64,000 bases of DNA from Stackebrandtia nassauensis DSM 44728 (lineage in GTDB: Bacteria > Actinomycetota > Actinomycetes > Mycobacteriales > Micromonosporaceae). A program made the position numbers and the translations under genes. The DNA is taken from contig NC_013947.1 in assembly GCF_000024545.1 (NCBI RefSeq), positions 6,448,001 through 6,512,000 of the forward strand, written 5' to 3'. The notes under the pieces are model-generated. The model made no database searches. It was not told the origin of the DNA and was given only the letters and a program-made list of their open reading frames with translations. Below are positions 44,532-52,632 of the stretch, one piece after another; position 1 is the stretch's first letter; each line of letters begins with the position of its first letter.

Positions 44532-45239
44532 GTGACCGCTCATATCTCCGCCAAGCCCGGCGACATCGCCGAGACCGTCCTGCTGCCCGGCGACCCGCTG
44601 CGCGCCAAATGGATCGCCGAGACCTACCTGACCGATCCGGTGCAGTACACCGCCGTGCGCAACATGTACGGCTACACCGGGACTTACCAGGGGCACCGGC
44701 TGTCGATTCAGGGTTCGGGGATGGGGCAGCCCTCGGCGTCGATCTACGCGCACGAGCTGCTGGCCGAGTTCGGCGTGAAGACCCTGGTGCGGGTCGGCAG
44801 CGCCGGGGCCATGAGCAAGGACCTCAGCCTGCGGGACGTGGTCGCCGCGATCGGCGCCACCACCGACTCGGCCATGAACCGGGTGCGGTTCAACGGCCTG
44901 TTCGACTACGCGCCGGTGGCCGACTTCGGGCTGCTGCGCAACTCGGTCGACGTCGCCACCGAGAAGGGCAAGACCGTCCACGTCGGACCGATCTTCTCGG
45001 CCGACACCTTCTACTCGGACAACGCCGAGATGGAGGCGAAGCTCGCCGAGTACGGCGTGCTGGCGGTGGAGATGGAGGCCGCGGCGCTGTACACGCTGGC
45101 GGCGAAGTTCAAGGCCCGGGCCCTGACCCTGGTGACCATCAGCGACCATCTCATCACCAAGGAAGTGATGTCGAGTGAGGACCGGGAACGTTCCTTCGCC
45201 GACATGGCCGAGATCGCACTGGAAACGGTGATCCGCTAG
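44532..45239 (+). CDS. deoD: purine-nucleoside phosphorylase, DeoD type
   Basis: A 235-residue hexameric-type phosphorylase that cleaves purine nucleosides with phosphate. Diagnostic blocks are TVLLPGDPLRAKWIAETYL, GSGMGQPSASIYAHEL, RVGSAGA and AVEMEAAALYTLA, and the catalytic aspartate is in TISDHL. It starts at GTG 44532 just after the amidotransferase stop. The small DeoD form is less common in actinomycetes than the larger trimeric one, from memory. Confidence 0.93.
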   Translation: MTAHISAKPGDIAETVLLPGDPLRAKWIAETYLTDPVQYTAVRNMYGYTGTYQGHRLSIQGSGMGQPSASIYAHELLAEFGVKTLVRVGSAGAMSKDLSLRDVVAAIGATTDSAMNRVRFNGLFDYAPVADFGLLRNSVDVATEKGKTVHVGPIFSADTFYSDNAEMEAKLAEYGVLAVEMEAAALYTLAAKFKARALTLVTISDHLITKEVMSSEDRERSFADMAEIALETVIR

Positions 45240-45240
45240 C

Positions 45241-46029
45241 GTGCGGCCCCTCGCCGTCGTCCTGACCCTGGCGGCCCTCGTCGGCGGCTTGGCCGCCTGT
45301 GGGCAGAAGGACGGCGACGCCAAGTCGCCGGCGGACGAGGGCATCCGGAAGTTCGACTTCGCCAACGCCGAGGTCCGACTGGGCACGGGCGGCAAGTACC
45401 AGCTCAAGGACGGCGACTACACCGAGAAGGGCTACGAGGGCACCGACGTCGGCCTGCATCAGGTCAGCGCGCCGAAGTTCGCCGACGTCGACGGTGACGC
45501 CGATCTGGACGCGGCGGTCGTGTACGAGTGGATCCCGGCCGCCGGGGCGCCGACGATGTCGGCCTACGTGTGGACCTGGGACGGCAAGCGCGCCGAGCAG
45601 GTCGCGTATCCGATCCGGGGCGGCAACGACGGCAAGCTGTCCGGCCTGAAGGCGAAGAAGGACGGCTTCACGATCACGGCGGTGTCCCGTCCCTACAACT
45701 CGCCCGCGTCCGAACAGGATGGTGAGCGGGAGACCTTCACCTTCGCGCTGGAGAAGGGATTCCCGGTGCAGACCGATCCCGGTTTCGGTTCGGTCGACCG
45801 GTGCGTGATCCACGATGGCGACCCGCCCGGCGCCGTCGGCGACGGTACCGCGCCCCGGGTGGCGCCCGAGTCGGACGCGCCCCGCATCGGCAAGGACGGG
45901 GAGTTCGCGAGCATCCACACGGTGGCCAGCGTCTTCAACACCGAGGAGTGGACGCTGGCGCGTGCCCAACGCTCCGACGGCTCGATCGGTTGCGGCTGGA
46001 TCAAGACCGACGAGGCCACTCAGGACTGA
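45241..46029 (+). CDS. lipoprotein with calcium-loop-like DxDxDxDLD motif
   Basis: A 262-residue secreted lipoprotein, lipobox LAACG at about residue 20. The core contains KFADVDGDADLDAAVVYEW, an EF-hand or FG-GAP-like acidic loop, followed by beta-rich sequence and the end DGSIGCGWIKTD. A paralogue with a transmembrane anchor is at 48708-49820. No catalytic motif. It starts at GTG 45241, one base after the deoD stop, and ends tail to tail over ten bases with the adenylation-domain gene. Confidence 0.7.
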   Translation: MRPLAVVLTLAALVGGLAACGQKDGDAKSPADEGIRKFDFANAEVRLGTGGKYQLKDGDYTEKGYEGTDVGLHQVSAPKFADVDGDADLDAAVVYEWIPAAGAPTMSAYVWTWDGKRAEQVAYPIRGGNDGKLSGLKAKKDGFTITAVSRPYNSPASEQDGERETFTFALEKGFPVQTDPGFGSVDRCVIHDGDPPGAVGDGTAPRVAPESDAPRIGKDGEFASIHTVASVFNTEEWTLARAQRSDGSIGCGWIKTDEATQD

Positions 46030-47225
46030 GGAGCCGACAGGCCGGCGCTCAGCCGACGGTCGGGGTCTCGGCCGTCGCGGCGCCCCAGGAACTCCAGTTC
46101 GCCGTCGGGCAGTCGCCGCACCGCGTCGCCGGTGCGGTACCGGCGGTTGGGGCACACCGCGTCCGGCACGGTGAAGCGCGACATCCGGGGATCGGCCGGG
46201 TCGTGGTAGCCGCGCGCGACGGCGGCACCGCTGATGACCAGTTCGCCGCTGTCGCCGTCGGGAACCGCCTCGCCCGATGCGTCGATGACGGTGGCTTTCG
46301 CGTTGGCCACCGGGGTCCCGATGACCGGCGTCGCGTGCCGGTCGATCACCGCCCTGGCGCAGAACACCGTGCATTCGCTGGGCCCGTACAGGTTGACGGC
46401 GGTCGTGGCCGGGGCCGCGCGCAGCTGGTTCCACAATGGCTGCCCGATGGCGTCGCCGTCGATCAACAGCAGCCCGGGGGCGCAGGAGGTGCGCAGGATC
46501 CCGGTGGCGGCGAGGGGTTCGGCCATCGCGCCGGGCACCGCGAGCACGTCGAGTCCCGCCTCGGCGATGAACGCCGCCAGCCACGACGGTCCGGCCCGCA
46601 CGTCCTCGGGGATCAGGTGCGCCTCGTGACCGGCGACCATCCACAGCAGCAGCTCCCAGGAGGAGTCGGTGGACCAGGTCCCGGAGTGCGCGACCCGCAG
46701 CGGCCCCATGCCGCAGGCGGCCACCGCCCACCGGAACAGGCTGCGGTAGTGCTCCTCCAGCAGGTTGGCCAGGTTGCGGTGTTCGACGACGACGCCCCGC
46801 AGCGTGTCGTCGCGCCGCACCGGATAGGTCAGGTAGATCGCGTCCTCCGGTTGCGGCAGCACGGTGGGAGAACTGTCCACCTTGGGCACCGACGTGACGT
46901 CCAGGATGATCACCGGATCGGCGTCGCGCAGTATCGCCGAGGCGCGCTCTGCTGGTTCGGTCGGCGGCACCGCCACGTGAACCGCCCCGGCCTTGAGCAC
47001 CGCCAGCTGTGCGATGACCGCCTCGACCGAGTACGGCAATCGGTTGGCCACCACCAGTTCGGGGCCCGCGCCCTCGTCGACGAGCCAGCGCGCCAGCCGC
47101 TCGGCCCGGCCGTCGACCTCGGCGAAACTCAGCCACTCCCGCCCCGCGACCAACGCGGTACGATGCGGACTTCGACGGACCTGATGCCTCCAGGCCCGGA
47201 CCACGGTTCGATAAACTGCGCTCAT
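46020..47225 (-). CDS. degenerate AMP-binding (adenylation) domain, truncated
   Basis: A 401-residue ANL-superfamily adenylation domain related to peptide synthetase A-domains. Motifs A1-A2 (LSFAEVDGRAERLARWL, LKAGAVHVAVPP), A5 (NLYGPSECTVFC), A7 (YRTGD) and the start of A8 (LEFLGRRD) remain. Motif A3, the ATP loop TSGTTGxPKG, is replaced by YPVRRDDTLRG. The chain ends in A8 (GRDPDRRLSAGL) without the C-terminal subdomain carrying the A10 lysine. It is therefore probably inactive. GGAGG precedes ATG 47225. No carrier or condensation domain is nearby. Confidence 0.7.
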   Translation of the reverse strand: MSAVYRTVVRAWRHQVRRSPHRTALVAGREWLSFAEVDGRAERLARWLVDEGAGPELVVANRLPYSVEAVIAQLAVLKAGAVHVAVPPTEPAERASAILRDADPVIILDVTSVPKVDSSPTVLPQPEDAIYLTYPVRRDDTLRGVVVEHRNLANLLEEHYRSLFRWAVAACGMGPLRVAHSGTWSTDSSWELLLWMVAGHEAHLIPEDVRAGPSWLAAFIAEAGLDVLAVPGAMAEPLAATGILRTSCAPGLLLIDGDAIGQPLWNQLRAAPATTAVNLYGPSECTVFCARAVIDRHATPVIGTPVANAKATVIDASGEAVPDGDSGELVISGAAVARGYHDPADPRMSRFTVPDAVCPNRRYRTGDAVRRLPDGELEFLGRRDGRDPDRRLSAGLSAPQS

Positions 47226-47294
47226 GGTGACCTCCAGCAGTTGGCTCACGGTTACTTGGAGATTGCCATCGATGACCCCGTATCAGGCCAATCC

Positions 47295-47384
47295 TTGACC
47301 TCGCGAATCGTCGGGGATACCTTGGACGCAACGACCTGACTCCCCAGTCGTGAGACTCCCTTCGAATGTTGGATCCCACCAACA
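47295..47384 (+). promoter_or_regulatory. promoter and downstream dyad of the XRE-type regulator gene
   Basis: TTGACC (47295-47300), a 17-base spacer and TACCTT (47318-47323) form a promoter. In the leader, TGTTGG (47367-47372) and CCAACA (47379-47384) are exact complements around six bases, a candidate site for autoregulation. Confidence 0.5.
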
Positions 47385-47411
47385 CATCTGTCTCGTAACT
47401 CGGGGTACGAC

Positions 47412-48698
47412 ATGCCCTTTGACAAATCCGGTGACACCGCGCTGGGTTTCCGCGTCGCGATGCTGCGATCCCAGCGTGGCATCTCACGGCGCGTTCTGGC
47501 CAATCTGGTCGGACGCAGCGAGGAGTGGTTGCGGCTCATCGAGATCGGGCGACGCCCCTTGGACAGTCTCTCCATTGTGCTCCAGATCGCGGAGATCCTG
47601 CACGTCTCCGACGTCGCGGCCTTCATCGGCACCCGCCCCGAGGTCAGGCGCCCCGAGGCCCAGATGACCACCCGGCTTTCGGCGCTGCGCCGGGTGGTCA
47701 CGGAAGTGCCGTGGATGCGAGCCACGGCACCACTGCCCGTCGACGACCCCGGCGCCACGCTGGCGGCGTTGTGGGAGCGCTGGCGCACCTCGCCGACGCG
47801 TTACACCGAGATCGCCGTCGGCCTGCCCCCGCTGCTCGCGCACTTCCAGGACCTGAGCGAGACCGAGCCGGGGCAACCGCGCTGGAACACCGGGCTGATC
47901 AGCTGCTATGTCCTGGCCCGCAGCGTCTTCAACCGCACCGGCGAGCACGACGTCGCGCGGCTGGCGGCCGACCGGGCCCTGCGGGCCGCGTCGACGTCCG
48001 CATTGGACTGGATGCGCCCGATCGCCGTCTGGCACCTGGGCTGCGCGCTGCTCCACATCGACCAGCTCCGCCCCGCCCTCGACTGTGTCGACACCGCCGT
48101 GGACCGGATGCACGAGTTCCCGTCCCATGCCGCCGACCGGGCCTGGCTGACCGGGGCGCTGCACCTGCTCGCCGCCGAGATCGCCGCCGCCCAATACGAT
48201 CCGGCGACCGCCAACACCGCGCTGGGCCGGGCCGGTCGCATCGCCGACGGCATGGACGAGGACCGCTCCCAACTGGGCGTCTGGTGTGGACCCACCGAAT
48301 TGGGTATCGTCCGGATCCGGGTGGCCCTGCAACTCGGCGACATCGAACAGGCGCTGCGGTTCGCCAGGACCCTCCACATTCCACACGGCTACTCGGCCGA
48401 GCGGGTCGCCCGGCACTACGTCGCGCTCGCCGGTGCCTACGCCTCCCGCCACAACGACGTCGCGGCGGTGTACGCCCTGACCAAGGTCGAACAGGTCTCC
48501 CCGGAGGACATCTACTTCAACGCCAACGCCCACCGCACCCTCAGACTGCTCGCCGACCGCAACGACCTGACGGTACGGTCCGACCTGGAACGCCTGCTCA
48601 ATCTGGTGCCCGCCGAGAACGTCAACGGTTTAACTCCTCAACGACGATGCGACCCCGGCGGCTATCGCGAATCCAGGCATCGATTTTTCACGATATAA
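47412..48698 (+). CDS. XRE-type helix-turn-helix regulator with TPR-like domain
   Basis: A 428-residue protein with an N-terminal Cro/CI-type helix-turn-helix (FRVAMLRSQRGISRRVLANLVGRSEEWLRLIEIGRRPL, about 12-50) and a long helical repeat domain (about 100-400) like those of actinomycete signal-sensing regulators. It lies between the decayed adenylation gene and the second DxDxDLD protein gene. A dyad lies in its leader. The end of the gene contains the -10 element of the next gene. Confidence 0.78.
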   Translation: MPFDKSGDTALGFRVAMLRSQRGISRRVLANLVGRSEEWLRLIEIGRRPLDSLSIVLQIAEILHVSDVAAFIGTRPEVRRPEAQMTTRLSALRRVVTEVPWMRATAPLPVDDPGATLAALWERWRTSPTRYTEIAVGLPPLLAHFQDLSETEPGQPRWNTGLISCYVLARSVFNRTGEHDVARLAADRALRAASTSALDWMRPIAVWHLGCALLHIDQLRPALDCVDTAVDRMHEFPSHAADRAWLTGALHLLAAEIAAAQYDPATANTALGRAGRIADGMDEDRSQLGVWCGPTELGIVRIRVALQLGDIEQALRFARTLHIPHGYSAERVARHYVALAGAYASRHNDVAAVYALTKVEQVSPEDIYFNANAHRTLRLLADRNDLTVRSDLERLLNLVPAENVNGLTPQRRCDPGGYRESRHRFFTI

Positions 48699-48699
48699 T
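48694..48699 (+). promoter_or_regulatory. consensus -10 element of a likely leaderless gene
   Basis: TATAAT ends eight bases before GTG 48708 and overlaps the end of the upstream regulator gene. No ribosome site fits in the gap. Confidence 0.5.
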
Positions 48700-48707
48700 C
48701 GTCAACT

Positions 48708-49820
48708 GTGTATCCGGAAAGCCAAAGCCCACAGCCGCAAGACGACCAGGAGCTGTTCACGCAGCTGTACCACGGTGGGCAGGATCCGGACCAGCTCGAC
48801 GAGGACGAGCAGCGCAAGGCCGACGTCATCAAGACCGTCAACGCCGGGGTCTCGGCCAGTGCCGCCGGGGGTGCCGCTGCCGCCTCGGCCATGATCCTCG
48901 GCCAACAGACCGCCGGAGCCGGGGCCGCTGGCGCCGGTGCCGGGGCGATGGGCAGCGGCGGTACCGCCGCCACGCTGGTCAAGGGCGGGATGGGCCTGAA
49001 GGTGATGCTGGGCGCCGCCGCGGGTGTCGTGGTGGTCAGCGGGGTGGTCGTCGTCGGCGTCAACGTCCTCGACCGGGGCGGCGCGGGCACCCCCGACGCG
49101 GCCCCGATCTCCGAGGCCGCCATGGACGAGGGCATCGAGAAGTTCGACTTCGAGAACGCGACGTTCACCGACGAGGCGGGCTCCGAGGTGGAACTCACCG
49201 ACGGACGGTTCCTGCCGCCGGGTCTTCCCGAGGACTCCAACGAGGGTTACCACCTCAACGCCACCGAATACGCCGATGTGGATGGCGACCGGGACCTGGA
49301 CGCCGCCATACTGCTGGAGTGGCAGCCCAACGCGGGCCACACCACGTCCTACGTCTACCTCTGGCTGTGGGACGGCGACAAGGCGACCCAGGTCGAGTAC
49401 CCGGTCACCAACGGGTACTACAGCTCCGTCGGCGGTCTGAAGGCGGCGAAGAACGGCTTCACCGTCGAGACGACCGCCGCACCACCGGACATCTCCTCCA
49501 ACGACGAGCCGGTCAAGGAGACCATCACCATCGGCGTCGAGGACGGCTTCCCGGTGCAGATAGAACCGGTCTTCGGCTCCGCCGACAGGTGCCCCGAGTT
49601 CCCCGACTTCCCCGCGACCGGACCGTACGAGGACGTCATCCCCAAGGTCGCCCCGGACGACGACGCCCCCGACATCGGCAAGGCCGAGGACATCAAGTCG
49701 GTCCACGCGGTGTGGACCGACCGCAGCCAGGCGTTCCAGGGCGAGTGGATGGCCGCCCGCGTCGAACGCGCGGACGGCTCGATCAGCTGCGGCTGGATAC
49801 CCGCCGACGCCGCCGGATAA
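48708..49820 (+). CDS. membrane-anchored protein with DxDxDxDLD motif, paralogue of 45241-46029
   Basis: A 370-residue protein with a charged N-terminus, an Ala/Gly-rich segment, one helix (GMGLKVMLGAAAGVVVVSGVVVVGV) and an external domain matching the lipoprotein at 45241: MDEGIEKFDFENATF, YADVDGDRDLDAAILLEW, VAPDDDAPDIGKA and RADGSISCGWIPAD. The acidic loop may bind calcium. GTG 48708 fits a leaderless transcript (TATAAT at 48694). Function unknown. Confidence 0.7.
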   Translation: MYPESQSPQPQDDQELFTQLYHGGQDPDQLDEDEQRKADVIKTVNAGVSASAAGGAAAASAMILGQQTAGAGAAGAGAGAMGSGGTAATLVKGGMGLKVMLGAAAGVVVVSGVVVVGVNVLDRGGAGTPDAAPISEAAMDEGIEKFDFENATFTDEAGSEVELTDGRFLPPGLPEDSNEGYHLNATEYADVDGDRDLDAAILLEWQPNAGHTTSYVYLWLWDGDKATQVEYPVTNGYYSSVGGLKAAKNGFTVETTAAPPDISSNDEPVKETITIGVEDGFPVQIEPVFGSADRCPEFPDFPATGPYEDVIPKVAPDDDAPDIGKAEDIKSVHAVWTDRSQAFQGEWMAARVERADGSISCGWIPADAAG

Positions 49821-49839
49821 GCGGCGCCCCCGGGTTGTC

Positions 49840-50919
49840 TCAGCTGGAGTACTCGCCGGTCAGCTTGACCTCGCCACGGCCCGGCTCGATCCGGCCCGCG
49901 ACCCAGGAGTCGGTGCCCCGGGCGGTCAGCAGCGCCATCGTGCGGTCCACCTGGTCGGCGGGGACGATCGCGGCCATACCCATGCCCATGTTGAAGGTGC
50001 GCTCCATCTCCTCGGCGGCGATGCCGCCGGAGCGGGCCACCAGGTCGAAGACCGGCTGCGGCCGCCAGCTGCCCCGGTCGACGACCGCGTCCACGGTCGA
50101 GGGGATCGAGCGGACCAGGTTGCCGGGCACACCGCCACCGGTGATGTGCGAGAAGGCGTGCACCTCGCACTCCTCGATGATCGCCAGGCAGTCGCGGGCG
50201 TAGATCTTGGTGGGCGTCAGCAGTTCCTCGCCGAGGGTGCGCTGGTTGCCGAACTCCGGGACCACCGTGTCCAGCGACATGCCGTCCTCGCCGAGCAGCA
50301 CGTGCCGCACCAGCGAGAAGCCGTTGGAGTGCAGCCCCGAGGCGGCCATGCCGATGACGACGTCACCGGCGGCGACCTTCTCCGGGCCCAGCACCGCGTC
50401 GGCCTCGACGGCTCCGACCCCGGTGGCCGAGACGTCGTACTCGTCGGCGCCCAGGACGCCCGGGTGCTCGGCGATCTCGCCGCCGATGAGCGCGCAGGAC
50501 GCGTACCGGCAGCCGTCGGCGATACCGGCGCCCAGGTCGGCGATCCGCTCGGGAACCACCTTGCCGCAGGCGATGTAGTCCAGCAGGAACAGCGGCTCGG
50601 CTCCGCACACCACCAGGTCGTCGACGACCATGGCGACCAGGTCGATGCCGACGGTGTCGTGGATGCCCATCCGCTGCGCGATCACCAGCTTGGTGCCGAC
50701 GCCGTCGGTGGAGGAGGCCAACAGCGGCTTGCGGTACTTCTGGGTGTCGAGCGCGAACAGTCCGGCGAAGCCGCCGATACCGCCCACCACCTCGGGTCTG
50801 GTGGCCCTGCGGATCTTGCTCTTCAGACCCTCGACGGCCTTGTCGCCCGCCTCGATGTCCACTCCGGCCTCGCGGTAGGACGCGCCGGTCGCCACAGGGG
50901 CTGTCTTGTTCTCCGTCAT
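49840..50919 (-). CDS. purM: phosphoribosylformylglycinamidine cyclo-ligase
   Basis: A 359-residue AIR synthetase, the fifth step of purine synthesis. Recognised blocks are SYREAGVDIEAGDKAVEGLK, LASSTDGVGTKLVIAQRMG, GIDLVAMVVDDLVVCGAEPLFLLDYIA, and GMAASGLHSNGFSLVRHV. Its ATG overlaps the purF stop (ATGA), so it is translationally coupled to purF. Confidence 0.96.
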   Translation of the reverse strand: MTENKTAPVATGASYREAGVDIEAGDKAVEGLKSKIRRATRPEVVGGIGGFAGLFALDTQKYRKPLLASSTDGVGTKLVIAQRMGIHDTVGIDLVAMVVDDLVVCGAEPLFLLDYIACGKVVPERIADLGAGIADGCRYASCALIGGEIAEHPGVLGADEYDVSATGVGAVEADAVLGPEKVAAGDVVIGMAASGLHSNGFSLVRHVLLGEDGMSLDTVVPEFGNQRTLGEELLTPTKIYARDCLAIIEECEVHAFSHITGGGVPGNLVRSIPSTVDAVVDRGSWRPQPVFDLVARSGGIAAEEMERTFNMGMGMAAIVPADQVDRTMALLTARGTDSWVAGRIEPGRGEVKLTGEYSS

Positions 50920-52520
50920 GCCGCCGAATCTTCCTTCGCCGTCGTGCCGTCCACGCTCGAACGCCTGTCGAGCCCTTCCAGGAGGTGCTTTCCGATGACG
51001 TCGCCCTCGGGCAGCGGCATCGGGTAATGGCCATCAAAACACGCCTGACACAGTCGTGTCGGCGGTTGCTCGGTCGCCGAGATCAGTCCGTCCAGGGACA
51101 CGAACCCGAGCGAGTCGGCCCCGATCGAGCGGCGGATGCCGTCGATGTCGAGGTTGTCGGCGATGAGTTCGGCCTTGGTGGCGAAGTCGATGCCGTAGAA
51201 ACACGGCCACTTCACCGGCGGCGAGGAGATCCGGACGTGAACCTCCAGCGCCCCGGCCTCGCGAAGCATCCGCACCTGCGCGCGCTGGGTGTTGCCACGG
51301 ACGATCGAGTCGTCCACCACCACCAGGCGCTTGCCCCGCACCTGCTCGCGCAGCGGGTTGAGCTTCAGCTGGATGCCCAGCTGGCGCAGCGTCTGGGACG
51401 GCTGGATGAAGGTTCTGCCCACATAGGAGTTCTTGGTGAAGCCTAGCCCGTAGGGGATCCCGGCCTCCTCGGCGTAGCCGATGGCGGCGGGGATTCCGGA
51501 CTCGGGCACCGGGATGACCAGGTCGGCCTCGGCCGGGAACTCGCGCGCCAGCTGGCGTCCGATCTGGACCCGGGCCGAGTAGACGCCGCGACCGGCGATG
51601 GTGGAGTCCGGGCGGGCCAGGTACACGTACTCGAACAGGCAGCCCTTGGGTTCGGGATTGGCGAACCGGGCCGAACGCAGCCCGTGCTCGTCGATGGCCA
51701 GCAGTTCACCGGGTTCGATCTCGCGGACGGTCGAGGCGCCGACGGTGTCGAGGGCGGCGGTCTCACTGGCCACCACCCAGCCCCGGTCCAGGCGGCCCAG
51801 CACCAGCGGCCGCACCCCGGCGGCGTCGCGGGCGGCGTACAGGGTGTTGTCGTCCATGAACACGAAACTGAAGGCGCCGCGCAGTTTCGGCAGCACCTTC
51901 AACGCCGCCGACTCCACCGACTCGTCCGGGTAGGCGCTCAGCAGCGCCGTCACCAGCGAGGTGTCGTTGGTGGAACCGTCGGTCTCGATGCCGAGATCGC
52001 GGCACTCGGCGGCCAGCTCGTGGGTGTTGATGAGGTTTCCGTTGTGCCCCAACGCGATCGTGGTGCCGGTTGAGGTGGACCGGATGGTGGGCTGGGCGTT
52101 CTCCCAGGTGGGGGCACCGGTGGTGGAGTACCGGTTGTGGCCGATGGCCAGGTGCCCGGTCAGCGAGGCCAGGTTCTTCTCGTCGAAGACCTGGGCCACC
52201 AGGCCGAGGTCCTTGAACACGGTGACCGCGGCGCCGTCCGACACGGCGATACCGGCGGCCTCCTGGCCGCGGTGCTGCAACGCGTACAGGCCGAAGTAGG
52301 TGAGCTTGGCGACCTCGTCGCCCGGCGCCCACACGCCGAAGACACCGCAGGCGTCCTTCGGTCCGGTGTCACCGGGGTCCAGGTCGTGGTTCAGTCGGCC
52401 GTCACCGGCTCTGGAGTTTGCCGGTCTCGTCTGCTCGGGGAGGTCGCCGCCGCGTCGCGGCCGGGAACTGCGCACCGGTTTTCCCTTCTGCGTGTTGGGC
52501 AGGCTAGGTTCGGCCGTCAT
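50916..52520 (-). CDS. purF: amidophosphoribosyltransferase
   Basis: A 534-residue first enzyme of purine synthesis. After a propeptide of 57 residues the active-site cysteine is at 58 (KDACGVFGVWAPGDE). The phosphoribosyl loop VVVDDSIVRGNTQ is present, and cysteines in WPCFYGID and RLCQACFDGHYP fit the iron-sulfur form. ATG 52520 is used; an in-frame GTG at 52526 is the alternative. No ribosome site is close. It is first in a two-gene operon with purM. Confidence 0.95.
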   Translation of the reverse strand: MTAEPSLPNTQKGKPVRSSRPRRGGDLPEQTRPANSRAGDGRLNHDLDPGDTGPKDACGVFGVWAPGDEVAKLTYFGLYALQHRGQEAAGIAVSDGAAVTVFKDLGLVAQVFDEKNLASLTGHLAIGHNRYSTTGAPTWENAQPTIRSTSTGTTIALGHNGNLINTHELAAECRDLGIETDGSTNDTSLVTALLSAYPDESVESAALKVLPKLRGAFSFVFMDDNTLYAARDAAGVRPLVLGRLDRGWVVASETAALDTVGASTVREIEPGELLAIDEHGLRSARFANPEPKGCLFEYVYLARPDSTIAGRGVYSARVQIGRQLAREFPAEADLVIPVPESGIPAAIGYAEEAGIPYGLGFTKNSYVGRTFIQPSQTLRQLGIQLKLNPLREQVRGKRLVVVDDSIVRGNTQRAQVRMLREAGALEVHVRISSPPVKWPCFYGIDFATKAELIADNLDIDGIRRSIGADSLGFVSLDGLISATEQPPTRLCQACFDGHYPMPLPEGDVIGKHLLEGLDRRSSVDGTTAKEDSAA

Positions 52521-52632
52521 GGACACGCATTGGTTTCGTAGGAGAGCAACGCAGCCACGACGCGTGGGTATCGGCTGGTAATGGCGGTAGCCCCGCGCCG
52601 GGCATTACGGGGCAAGTGTAGTGCGGTGGCGG

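Noticed and set aside
49808-49826. Terminator hairpin at the tail-to-tail end of the 48708 gene and purM
   Set aside because: CGCCGC/GCGGCG is only six base pairs around the stop codon with no T run; too weak to list.
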